From: Paracamarosporium sp. OC-R06-R3
Taxonomy: Eukaryota; Ascomycota; Dothideomycetes; Pleosporales; Didymosphaeriaceae
Length of the DNA: 64,000 nt
Assembly (NCBI GenBank): GCA_019828545.1
Contig: JACVRA010000202.1
Span: 620,001 to 684,000, forward strand
Reading direction: 5' to 3'
The position numbers and the translations under genes were made by a program. This document shows, one piece after another, positions 21,361 through 32,296 of this stretch. Below the pieces are notes generated by a model that saw nothing but the letters and a program-made list of their open reading frames with translations, did no database searches and had not been told where the DNA came from. Position 1 is the stretch's first letter, and the number at the start of each line of letters is the position of its first letter.

Positions 21361-24300
21361 TTTGGAATGTAAAGATATCAAATCTTGTGTAAAAGGTGGG
21401 TATCGATAGATGTGTGGAACGCTGTTCCTTGTGAAGATAGTTGTTACCGTGGAGGTAGTGGTCGAAGTGTTACAATAGGGACTGAAGCTCTTTGATGATA
21501 CAAAGGGCTTTGAAGGATTGTGATGTGGAGAAAAGTACCGTGTTGGTGACTAGGTTGAGAAAGAAGAAGAGAAGTGTGAATCCTGACAAGGAGTGTGGTG
21601 AAGAAGGAATGGAAGGAAAGGCTGTCTGATGCTTTGCACTGAAGGAATGATTCTACGGGAAGAGGAAGTGTCTTTATACTTAGCTCTACGACAGCAAGGT
21701 CAGATCTAGACTGGCTGTGCCGAAGTTACTTTGACGCACCAACACAAAGGTTGGGCACAAAGCATGCTCGGAACCATGTTGTTTGAGCCTCTAGGGTAAT
21801 TTCCGGGCAGTAGTCGGACTCTCTTACTGGAGGATAGGCGTGCTACATCGGAGCTACGCCCAAGCACAGTCTCGCAGGTTTGGCCGGACTTGAGATGGGA
21901 AAAGGCTGCGGTCGTCTGTTCGGCTCATGTGCCCCACTCCAGAGGCTAATCTTGTAGACTACCACGAAGCGTTGGCATTTGGTTGAAATTTCTTCAGTGA
22001 TGGTGTATGTGACTACTGTACTCTAGGAGGTGGAAGGTTTTGCACACGGTTCTCTAGTGCTCCTCGTGGCGGCCATGTGGGACAACGGGCGGTACAGTGA
22101 CGTGCGCCTCTTCCCGTGCCGTGTTCCTGCATTTTGGAACAACAAAGGCGTCGCTAATTGGATCGGACAGGATCAAGCTCAACGGCGGGCGAAGGGTTCT
22201 GCTTACAGGGGCGCAAACGCAAAGCTTTGCGAGGAATGGCTACGATTGGACGGACTTGGGTGAGTCGAATCGGACTGGGCGATTCGTAAGAACGGTGCTG
22301 AAACGGGTCTTGGTGACGGTTCCTGCTGTACTGCGGCGTCACGCCGGCCCGCAAGACAGCTGCCTATCGATAACCTTGGAGACGGCCGTTGGCGACCCAC
22401 GCGACTGCGGCAGCGGAAGAGGGAGTGTAGTGGCGTTAGGCGCAAAATCTGCAAGGCACCGCTGCGACTTAGCGCAGGCTCAGCCCGGCTAACAACGCCC
22501 TTCCGGCACTTGGCTTCGGGATCAGCCACCGATGAAATTCCGACCTGCCTCCCGCGCCTTAATTTCTGCTTCGGTCTTCTTCGCCGATGGTGGTGCGTCT
22601 TTTGATGGATGGTGAATTCTAAGGGCAACGTGGTGACGACAAGTGTACCGTGGCAGATGCTGTCATTGCCGGTAACAAGCCGGTGATTGCGTGTGCGGCG
22701 CAGCTTACGACAACGGCCGTAATGAGAAAACGCAGTTTGGGAGAACAACAAGTCTTGGAAGGTAGCGCGAGGCCTCGCAAGACGGCACAGCAGCCTTTCG
22801 GCGGACCTGCTAGAGGAGGGCGGTTCAAGGCTGGAACACCGCGCCCCATACGGACGATGACTACGCACGACGATACCGGACGCAACTCGACATTCGAGAT
22901 TCCATCGAATGATGGCCGATGCCAAAAAGGTAGTCCGGACATGATCGAGACATGATGATTTCTTGCCAAACTAGCTCGTGCTTAGCGACAGAATGTTACT
23001 GTCTCTATGTTTGCCCAGAACGGTGTTGTCGAAAGATCCGTGGTGGAGTGGACCCACTGCCGCGAACCTGATCTCCTGGAATAGCTGGGGCATCCGTGCC
23101 GACTCGTACGGACGGGCGTCCCACATGTGGTCCACCAAGTCCTACGCCTTGGTGAGGGATCCGCAGCTGGTTTTATGTCGCAATGTCCGTTTCGTGATAT
23201 TAGAGCAAGCGTACTCACTCAAGATCTCCCCACACCAGTCCAACCCTTCCCCATCCCCGCCGTGCACCCCCGCCAGGACTATGCATTAGAACAGCTCTGA
23301 ACTTTTAGTTGAGAGACGGAACTTGGAGATGGCCCTACCAACACCCCACTGCGCTCAACTACAACAGCAATGTTCCTGTCACTGTAATTGCCAACATATT
23401 TCACAAAGAATACAACCTCCCGAGGCGCGGAATCAATCGCGTCTCGACTACACCAAAGTTATCACATTGTCCTGAACTTCTTGTTCTTCGCATTCGAAAT
23501 GAATACCTCATAGTGCACTGAGTGGGCCTGCAGCGCCCGTGCTTGCGTTTAGATCACACTAGAAAGGTGTTCTCGAATCCTCTACTGTATGTAACTGTGG
23601 TATGCTAGCAGTCCGCTGGCATAAGCCTTGGTACAAAAGTGATGCAAAAAAGGTGATTCCCCCGGGAATCAGTACAAAAAAAGAGCGTAATAAAAAAAAG
23701 AGCTGTTCTTAATATAATCCCAGAGGTCTGGGGGAATGCTGCATATATGCTTTATGACGCCCTACAAAGATGGGTTTCTCCATCATTACTCAATAGGTCC
23801 GACGCTTTAAGCACAATATTGTTGATCGGAAACGAGAAACATATCGATCTTCTATCGTTGTCCTCACCACCACTCGATTGCGTTGTGTCAAAGCCGGCAT
23901 GGATGTCTATCCGCATTGATAGCTTCCAAAATTACGAGGATCGTGCAGAGCCCTTCCCTCCACTTGTAATGTTCGAGAGGGAAGAGCTCACAGACGAGGA
24001 GGCGGTCATACGCGCCGGACATATTCGACAACCTCTCTCCCTTCACAGTCCCAGTCTTTGAAACGAACCCAACCCCACTGAACCCAAAAATCGCGGTAAG
24101 CAACAGATCCAAGCGAGACAACGAGATCTTTCAATCTCAAGGCCGAAGCACGTGATACCCCTCTCACCGCGTCGCATTTGACTTGCGGTAGAACAAACCA
24201 GTGCTACCTATCTTCCCAATCAGCTGTCGCTCCTCTGTCCATGTATGGTTGCTGTCCCCTCAGTGAGATGACAAGTTGCATCCTGTATGATAAACGAAGG

Positions 24301-24763
24301 TTATCCTAGTTGTATTTACGAAGCGCCATTCCACGCTCACATCTTTTTCGTGACAAATCTACATTCCGATGCATCCAAAGATGCCGATGGTTTCGCTGAA
24401 CAGTCGATCGCACTGTGACGAGAGAGATGTGATAGTCACATGATGCAGAACCAACCAATCAAAGCGAGCGCATATCGCTTATGACGTGCCGACCAGTCAC
24501 GGATCGGACAATATGGCTGACCATGACATCACGCTCGTTCCTGACGGCGCTTCCCCAGGCCCAGCAGCTCTACAGAAGACCGAAGGCAGCCGCTAATCAC
24601 TTGGTCCACTGAACAAACCCCCTCACGTTGTTAACAGCCCACTTTTCCTGCTTCTTCACCGCTCCACGAAAGAACACTAGAGCAACCCACACGAAACTGA
24701 ACAAAGACCTTTCCACCACGTAAAATAACTCTACGTTCCACGACAACGTTTTGCACGAACAAC
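21361..24763. other. Long intergenic region
   Basis: 3.4 kb without a supported gene. A minus-strand frame of 240 codons (22203-22925) is Arg/Ser/Pro-rich like an antisense shadow and was rejected. A plus-strand frame (22978-23289) also lacks any domain. The right end is the promoter and leader of the CP-repeat gene. Confidence 0.4.
21672..21678 (-). promoter_or_regulatory. TATA box of the barrel-like protein gene
   Basis: TATAAAG on the minus strand, about 310 bases upstream of the ATG at 21360. Motif and orientation fit; the long leader lowers confidence. Confidence 0.35.
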
Positions 24764-25367
24764 ATGGCCACCACTACCGCTTGCCCCGGTACGTCAAACT
24801 GCTAGAGCTTTGCCCATGACCAAAGCACTAAAGCTCCCGTTGTCACATCAACCCACGTATACGAGTACATGTTGACCTTTTCCTCAGTCATCGGCTCAAC
24901 CAACGATGTCCTCCCACCTAACCACCCCGAAATCGATCTCACCAAGGACGGCCAAGTAAGACCCTAAACCTACCCATAGCTTGCTGGATGCTAACACCAC
25001 ACAGACCTGCCCTGTCGTAGGCGCCACCACCGACCACCACCACAACCTCCACAAACACCCTTCGGTCCCAGTCCCGGACCCCAAGTCCCCTACCGCGACC
25101 GAGTGCCCGGCACTGAAGACGGCAGTCCAGCAGCCCAAGAGCCAGGCTATGGACGATGCCATCTGCCCGGTTGTAGGAACCGCTACAACGATCCTACCGC
25201 CCGACCATCCCGATACGAGCAAGGCACAGGAAGGCGATGTGTGCCCGGTAACGAAGGCGTCGGTAGGACATCACAAGGAGAAGGTGCATACACACCCAAG
25301 TCTGCAGGCAACAAGTGATATGGCCGTTTGCCCTGTCACGGGACAACATGGCGTCGCGCATGCATAA
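24764..25367 (+). CDS. Six-fold Cys-Pro (CP motif) repeat protein
   Basis: Three exons, 24764-24788, 24888-24955 and 25005-25367 (introns of 99 and 49 bases), encode 151 residues. The second and third exons are in phase only with this splicing. Six Cys-Pro motifs occur at residues 7, 33, 65, 85, 111 and 140, five of them as CPV. The protein is an internal duplication. Residues 7-69 and 85-144 both read CPVxG-LPPxHP-CPV-HH..HxHPS-CP. There are no other cysteines, no signal peptide and no membrane helix. Histidines cluster as DHHHNLHKHP and GHHKEKVHTHP. Cys-Pro is the core of heme regulatory motifs (HAP1, Bach1, HRI), where the thiolate binds ferric heme. A heme or metal sensing or buffering role is therefore suggested but not shown. 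The introns lie next to the first two CP motifs, which fits modular growth. No named family is recognised. Confidence 0.85.
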
Positions 25368-26144
25368 ATGCGGGGAGTCGAGTTGGCGTTTGGCGTGGGA
25401 TATATATTATAGTCACGAAATAGTATGCTTAACGGCCTGTTCGAGTTCCTCACTGAACTTTACATACATATCTTCATGCAGTGACGCTCTGTCCTACACA
25501 AACAAGTACATGCATACTGCCGACTTCCCATAGCCCAAGTTCTGCTCCACCATAGCACAGATTTGCCACAGGTAACGTAGATAAATCTCCTAATAACTTT
25601 GGACCAGCTATCCATCATTGTGAATGAAATAATTGAACAAATAGGGGTTTCTTTGCAATAGTGAATTTTGATATTATGCGAACATTCAATGCTCTGCACT
25701 TACTAATTGTATATAGGCAGTCAGAGGAAACCCAGTCAGTCTCTCACCCGTGCTGGGCCTAAATTTCCTCTCCTTGTATCACTCGTGCGCCGTTTTGGAT
25801 AGCAGCTCCATAGCGATGGCTTGTCAAATATTTTGTTCTACCCCAAAGCCGAAAGAATGCGTCATAGTGCGAGATACAAATCGATTGAGACGGCCAACTA
25901 GGCACTGCGGGCATGAACTGTGAGGCTAACCTGGCGAACGGCAAGCTTCGATAAACCATTCAGGGTTGAAGGGTCTGTGCCCGATTAGCTAGTGAAGCCC
26001 GGCGTGCTAGTGCTCCTGTCATCCACGGTCATTACTCTTCCTTCAATCCACGCCTGTCTGTTCATGCATGGAAGCTAGTACTGCACGGCTCCCGTTGTAC
26101 ACAAGTTTGCGAAGTCTGAACTTTGGCCGGTGTCCTTGAACCTC
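25368..26144. other. Convergent 3' flank
   Basis: AT-rich spacer between the CP-repeat gene and the sirtuin gene. No gene or repeat seen. Confidence 0.5.
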
Positions 26145-27062
26145 TCACTCCTTACCCTCGGACGAAGATGCCCACGCTAGGTTAAGCAATCGTGGTACTA
26201 ACTCGGCTGCATCGCCCTGAAAGTACCAGTCCTGTTCCTCAAGGCCTAGTAATGACGGGTCTTCTTTTCCTAAATCAACAACAGCAACTCGCGCTCCTTT
26301 TCGTCGAGCTGCCTCGATGTACGCCGTCGCTGGATATACTAATGCACTTGTTCCAACGACCAGCATAGTGTCTATCGTTCTCGAAGGCTCATCGGGGTCG
26401 TCGATCCATTTCGCTATAGAGGCAAGCAAGGCTCTGGGAAGCGACTCTGTGAACCATATAATCCCGGGTCGAAGCAGCCCAGCATGACATTCCTCTCTCG
26501 GACAGCGGGGCACATCTTTTAGAATCAATGGAACGGCCGCATCGTGTTGCAGAAGCGGCTCGATTGCTTTTTCTGCTTCACGCCCGGACAGGTGCAAATC
26601 GCAAGCAGTGCATTTCACGTCTCCTATCCGACCGTGCAAGTGCCATAAGTTCCCTTCTGGATGGCCGGCCTTTTCACTCAAATCATCCACGTTCATCGTC
26701 AGGGACACAAATTCCGAGTTGCCTCGCGTCGACTCAGCCAGTGCATAATGCGCGGCATTTGGATTAGCATTTTGCACCTCTTTTAGTCGATCTAGATGGA
26801 ACTCCCACACTAGTGCTGGATCGGCGGCGAATGCGGCTGGAGTTGCGAGGGCGGTGGCATCATGAGTACGCCAAATCCCCCCAGCTCCACGATAGGTAGC
26901 GAGTCCCGAAGGTGCGGAGAGGCCAGCACCTAAGAGAGCGAGTATGCGACGAGAGGTTAAGAGATGTTCATGGAACGTGGCGGTAGAACGGGAAGCACGC
27001 GGTCGAAGAAATCCGGTTGCTGATACCACAGCAGAATAATCTGGGGTGGAAGTTTCCTCCAT
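26145..27062 (-). CDS. SIR2-family NAD-dependent deacylase (class III-like)
   Basis: Single exon, 305 residues from the ATG at 27062; the frame continues upstream only to a GTG. Motifs in order: NAD-binding GAGLSAPSG (46-54) and TYRGAGG, TPAAF, VWEFHLDR (85-92), LTMNVDDLS (121-129), catalytic His143 in LHG, zinc cysteines 151, 154, 187 and 192, RPGIIWFTESLP (198-209) and VGTSALVYPA (236-245). The GAGLSAPSG and AGGIWR signatures place it with the SIRT5/CobB class, which removes acetyl or acidic acyl groups from lysine. Two oddities: the usual TQN is TMN (Met123), and the position matching SIRT5 Tyr102 is His89 while Arg105 is kept as Arg92. It has no mitochondrial presequence that I can see. 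Substrate preference cannot be told from sequence. Confidence 0.92.
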   Translation of the reverse strand: MEETSTPDYSAVVSATGFLRPRASRSTATFHEHLLTSRRILALLGAGLSAPSGLATYRGAGGIWRTHDATALATPAAFAADPALVWEFHLDRLKEVQNANPNAAHYALAESTRGNSEFVSLTMNVDDLSEKAGHPEGNLWHLHGRIGDVKCTACDLHLSGREAEKAIEPLLQHDAAVPLILKDVPRCPREECHAGLLRPGIIWFTESLPRALLASIAKWIDDPDEPSRTIDTMLVVGTSALVYPATAYIEAARRKGARVAVVDLGKEDPSLLGLEEQDWYFQGDAAELVPRLLNLAWASSSEGKE

Positions 27063-27289
27063 AATGTGATGTTGAAAACAGATGTACCCAGACAGACTAT
27101 ATGGTTGAGGTTGGACAATTCTCACAGAAGTGGATGCCTAGAGTGGCTCAGCGTTGGCCGAATATCAACGCTAACCCGAACAAAAGGTAACGTGAGCTAC
27201 GCCATCGTCTTAAAGCAAAGCACTACAGTGGAAAATTTATAACTAACATTAAAAGTCCCTATTGACAGTTGTATGCAACTTACACCTGT

Positions 27290-28937
27290 TTACGGATTGG
27301 TCCCGAATGGTGCGCCATTTAGTTTGAAGCCACCCGGCTGCAGGATTTGGAACACCTCTGTTGGATCATACTTTTCCGCGATCGATTTCAACTTCGCCAC
27401 GTTTGTCGATCCATACCCGTCAACAACCTTCTGATAAGGACTCGCATAGTTCATGTAAATGTAACTTGATTCCAGGTTCCGCTTCTTCGCCTCGGCAGTG
27501 ACATTGTCGATGAATGCTTTCGCGTCTTTGTATATCGCCGAATCCTGTGAGGCATCCTGCCAGGTGACAGCTAGGAGTATATGGAAGAACGGACCATCCT
27601 CAGCTTTCAGACCGAGGGCATTCCCGCCATTCCTCGCCATTGCAGTCAAGGCTGGCTTGGAGATTGATTGGTATGCGATACTGGCGACCGGATATTTGCC
27701 AGCGACGGTACTGTAAAAATAATCGCCAATGTAATCAACCATGCCGAGATCGTTCTTGAAGGCAGCAGACCAGAACGTCTGCCTGTTGCCAGCGGGCATG
27801 CTGTTATTCAACAAGACCGTGATCTCAGCGAGAGTGCGGTTTCCTGTGTCGTCCTGGGTAGCTGGGATCGAGAGGTATTCTTTGAAGATTGCCGGAGGTG
27901 CAGAAGGGGAGAATTGCGTTGGATACTCAAGCTCCGAACTAACAATCTTCACTCCTGGCGCTTGCTGAGCGGAAGCATGGATCATCCAGTGTGCGGCATT
28001 TGGGTCTTGAGGAGCATTATTGATCATGTTGACGAAAGCCTTGCGAAGAGCAGGAATGTCAGCCTCGGTGTGGTCACGGCTTCCTCCCCACATGGGGCCT
28101 TGCTTGAAGGTTTCGAGCTTCAGATTTGTTACGATGCCAAAGTTGGGGCCACCTCCACGCAGCGCCCAGTACAAGTCTGGAAACAACTTGGGAGTGACAT
28201 GAAGGATTATACCGGATGCAGTAACAAGTTCGTATTCGGCAACATTGTCGCAAGCAAAGCCGCGAAGATTGGTGTGGTGGGAGATACCGCCTCCAAGTGT
28301 CAATCCGCTGACGCCGACAGACGATGCGCGACCGCCTACCACGGCCAGGTTGGATTTCTCGAGGGTTGTGTATATATCATACCACCGAGCGCCAGCACCG
28401 ATAGTTGCAACACCGTTAGACAATGCCTGGACTTGGTTGAGACGTTCTAAGGAGATGGTGATACCACCGTCAATGCTCGAGGCGCCCTTGAAAGCAGCAT
28501 GACCACCACCTTTGACAGCAAATGGGCACTTCGCAATACGTGACAACAGGACAAGTGTCGATACTTCAAGCGCTGATGTGGGTTTAAATGTGCAAACAGG
28601 CGTCACGGCATCTTGCTGAGCCGACCAATACGACAGGACATCCTTGGTGAAGAGTTTGGTAACACCAAAGACCTTTTCAAGAGTTGCACACTACACGACC
28701 GTCAGCCAACAAAGCTATCGAATGGAAAACATGCACACCCACGGCAATAGCGCAGGGCGTTGTCCTAGCCAAGACGGAACCTTCCAGTGTGTCTTGCAAG
28801 CTCAGTAATATCGAGGCATCGACGCCATTGGCCAAGAGAGCTTCTGTAGCATTGAAATCGGCGGGCTCGAACTCTGACTGGGCAAGCACTTTCCCAAGTG
28901 CAATTGCGCCAAGTGAAACGAGCGAAAGGAAGCGCAT
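27290..28937 (-). CDS. Secreted FAD-linked oxidase (BBE-like)
   Basis: Two exons, 28743-28937 and 27290-28690 (52-base intron, gtgggt donor and gtgtag acceptor), give 531 residues. The start at 28937 gives a signal peptide MRFLSLVSLGAIALGKVLAQ. The join produces the family-typical CAIACATLEKVFG. The FAD_binding_4 domain follows: KGGGHAAFKGASSIDGGI (125-142) with the conserved His129 after Gly-Gly, GAGARW, and SVGVSGLTLGGGISHHTNLRGFACDNV. The C-terminal berberine-bridge-like segment has YMNYASPYQ, KLKSIAEKYDP and FQILQPGGF. Such enzymes oxidise sugars, alcohols or secondary metabolites with covalently bound flavin. The substrate is unknown. It follows the sirtuin gene on the same strand but with no sign of joint function. 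Confidence 0.9.
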
Positions 28938-30006
28938 GCTTGCTAAGGTGATATGCACCTGCGGACAGAGCCTTGGAAGCAGCCAACAAGTTGGAACAGA
29001 GTCGGCCTGAGGGAAAGAATTGGTACCGGGTCCGTGGAATGTTATATGCAGCAGTCGTCACCCGTGCTGCGAGCATGGGGAGGCGGACGGGTCAACATCC
29101 GAGGGGCCGACGAGGGCTGTAAGCCTCCCCATTCTACGCGAGTTCGCTTCGAACGACGGTAGGTCTGTTCTGGCAGGCATGAGCTGTTGCGGGACATTAA
29201 CCGCTTGGCGAACCGCCACAGAGGACTCGATTTAGTCCGGGCAGCGCAGTCTGGACTTGAATGCCTATACCCCACGGTCAGCAACCTATGTTGCCACAGC
29301 GTGGCGGGCTCGTTGCACAGCATACAGGAACTGTACCGCATCCTGCATTTTACCGAACAAGCTTCTGTCAAGACGCCCCAACCCCGACATTCGGGTTCTC
29401 GACCACATATCTGGGCGCAAATTGCGTACTTTGGAGGGATGCGATCCTACTGCGGGTGATACAGGATCCTCTCATCTCAAGCCCCCTTGTGTACCGTCGG
29501 CACGGCAAAGCTTTGCGAATGCTCTCGTATTGCGCGCGTCTACGCCGTTATCCATATTACGACTAGTCCCCGTTTTAGGTCATGTAATTGACAAGGTCGT
29601 CTAAGAGAGCGCTTTAGGGGCTGTTAGAATCACGATCCAGAGGCCTGCTACAAACGATCAAAGTGTTCCCAACCCTACATTCCATGACGTGATACAGCCT
29701 CGTCTATCAGCGACTCCAAACCTATGATCTTTATGTGCAAACTCTGTGTAGTTTGATGCTTGAGCACGGGAGTCGCTTTCCTCTGCCGGGGAGTAATGCG
29801 ATGCATTCCGAATGGAGGGAAAGCTGGTCTCGGAGGATTAGGGACGGCACGACGCCCGCCAACCTGCACCCATGTCTATGGTCATCCTTCCAAGTTCCCA
29901 CGGTAGAAAATCATAGGACTGGCCGGCAGCTCGATGACACGGTCAGTCTTCGCCTCGTACGATCTCGCTCGATCTTTCCCACCGACTTTGCACCGTCCCC
30001 TCCGCT
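28938..30006. other. Divergent intergenic region
   Basis: 1.07 kb between the oxidase and the seven-helix protein genes, so it holds both promoters. Overlapping short frames on both strands are not convincing. No gene seen. Confidence 0.4.
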
Positions 30007-31464
30007 ATGGCGGATGTGCGACCAGATGCATTCTCAGACACTGAGATAATATCAACTGGTTATGCCTTCATCGGCGTAACGTCTGCCTTTGCCCTCGCAC
30101 GCATCGCCGTTTATTGGATCGCGCCCAGGCGGCCCACGCTCGAGGATGGCCTCGTATTCCTCGCGTACGTCTGCAACCTCGCCATGTGTTCGGTGTATAT
30201 CTCTCTTGCGCCCGCGGCACAGAGGCTCTCAAATGTAAAGCTGGGCAAGATTCCACCATACCCGACGCTTAGAGAAGATGGAAGATACATCTCAAGACGG
30301 TACTTTGTGGCGCCGTTGCTGTTTTGGACACTACTCTGGAGCATCAAATTCAGCTTTCTGTTAATGTACAGAAAGCTTCTAGCAGGTATTTCGCAGGTCT
30401 ATACTTACGTGTGGTGGTTCATCGTATTTGTTTGTGTAGCAGTGAGTGTAACCCTACCTAGTCACAGTCCTCGATCAAAGTTTTAGACACCATCACAGCC
30501 TGTGTTATCCCACCGACGTGATACGGTATCTACGCATTGGACACGGAGTATACTACGATATGTTGTCAGGAGAAGTTAACGTGCGTATAGACAGAAGCCG
30601 GGAACTTCGCTGCGTATTTGACGGCGTGCAGCGACATATATCTGTTAGTCAACGGTGGCTGTAAAGACATGACTACCACTCGACAGCTGATCAGTCTACT
30701 ATACTCGTATGGCGCCGACACAGTGACCAACATTATGAGTACGCAAATCGCACTATGACTCGTTGCGGATGGGAAAAGTGCTAACTAAGATCTCCTAGTC
30801 ATGGCGCTCCCGATCCGCCTAGTGTGGAACCTTCAGATGCCACGAAGTAAAAAATTCGGTGTGATGGGTCTATTCGCTACTGGGGCAATCTGTGTTGTAA
30901 TAGCTACGGTTCGCGTAGCTCAGATCACAAAGAACGTCTACCAGTACGACATGGGTATCGATGGGACGTGGTTAGCAATCTGGGGGATGGTTGAATGCTC
31001 GATCGGTAAGACCCTTTCACTTCTACTACAAGATGAAAAGATTAAGTGCCCTGCGTTATACCGGAACAGACAACACAGCAGTTGACTGTATCAATCTTCA
31101 TTCTTGGAGCCGCATGTCTCCGCTTCCATCACTGACATATGATTCAGCTGTGATTGTCGGATTTGTCCCCGCCTATGCCATTCTATTCCGTCTCGCACGC
31201 GAGAAAAAGTCTTCATACAACGTATACGGTTATCAGAAACAGCAGGATGGTCGGTCTGGCGAGAGAAGTCAGCCTGGGTTCGCTATGAATACCATCTCAA
31301 GCAAGACAAGTCGCACTAGGAAGAACGTGGGACTGGAAACAACCGATTCTATGTGGGTTGATGATGCGAGTAGTCAGGAAGGGCTTACACCTGCCACAAA
31401 ACATGATGGGATTATGGTGACGACTACTTTACAACAAGATCATAGCCCGGCGAGAGCTATATGA
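30007..31464 (+). CDS. Seven-helix fungal rhodopsin-domain protein (PTH11-related)
   Basis: Four exons, 30007-30441, 30591-30738, 30799-31005 and 31148-31464, keep phase throughout and give 368 residues. Introns are 149, 60, 142 bases. Seven hydrophobic segments can be traced: about 14-37, 46-67, 95-118, 129-155, 174-200, 205-228 and 240-265. Typical landmarks are a Cys pair before helix five (LTACSDIYLLVNGGCKD), the join NIMIMALPIRLVWNLQMPR across intron two, and a long polar tail from about residue 266. These match the fungal rhodopsin-like integral membrane family to which PTH11-type receptors belong. No N-terminal CFEM domain is present. It may sense a surface or chemical cue at the plasma membrane, by family analogy. 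Intron one's acceptor (tatag) is weaker than the others, so residues 145-150 are the least certain. Confidence 0.82.
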
Positions 31465-32296
31465 TCATTTCAAATGAGATTTTACTTAACTGCTCGATAG
31501 ACATTATAGATATATGATACCGTTATGAACGCCGATTGGCAGCCGGCTCAAAATGAATGCGACCTGCAGAACTTGGACAAATCTCCGAGCACTTTTGTTT
31601 CCCCGGTATGGGCAACACAGTGGCGGCTTGTATCAAAACCTCCGGTCCAAGTTTGATGAACTTGTCCTCTTCGCATTCATTGCTTCGTCGCACGCTTGCG
31701 TTCTGAAATTGAGAGAACGTTCTTCCGGTGGGTAAAAGACTCCACGTCCGCTGTTGACTCCCTGCAGAACTTACATTTGCGTCGCAACCTCATCTACTTA
31801 TTGGATCTAGTCATGCCAAGTTATATTGTCGCATATACGGAGCCTCTTTCTGTGCCAAGTTTGCTTTCGATCGATCTAGATTACACACTACACGTGGGAG
31901 CGCGGTGACGCAACTTTCATCAATCGAAAACTCAAAACCGGGACTTCAAGATCAGTTCCCGTTTTTTGGGCGGTGTTATCAGAGCGATATTCGATGCATT
32001 ATACTCCCTTGTCGAGTGAAATTTATCTGGAATGTGGCAACCAATCAACCCTTGCTTATCAACGAGCTTGGGCACAAATATACAACCAGGAAGTCAACCG
32101 GATCGAAACCCTCTTCATGAAAGATTGTAGAGTTGAGAGAGGTTGGAGAGTCAGCAGCGGAAGCTGCAGACTGGTAGAGCGACTCACACCATCATGAAGT
32201 CCCTGACTAGCGTGTGAAAGGCAGCGCAGGAATCTTAAAATCGCTTTTCCCCTCACGCAACTAGAGGAGCAAATCGCCTCTTTGTCGTCCTTCAAT
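31465..32296. other. Intergenic, no supported gene
   Basis: Spacer between two plus-strand genes, containing the amylase promoter. Short frames only. Nothing notable. Confidence 0.5.

Noticed and set aside
22235..22310. tRNA-like B-box on the minus strand
   Set aside because: The GATTCGACTC match lacks a pairing T-stem and a fitting A-box upstream.
22203..22925. Minus-strand open frame of 240 codons
   Set aside because: Arg/Ser/Pro-rich composition typical of antisense or GC-rich shadow frames. No signal, domain or homologue recognised, and other frames over it are open too.
24764..32296. Biosynthetic gene cluster around the FAD oxidase, sirtuin, rhodopsin-like and amylase genes
   Set aside because: No polyketide, non-ribosomal peptide or terpene synthase, no P450 and no transporter. 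The neighbours look unrelated.
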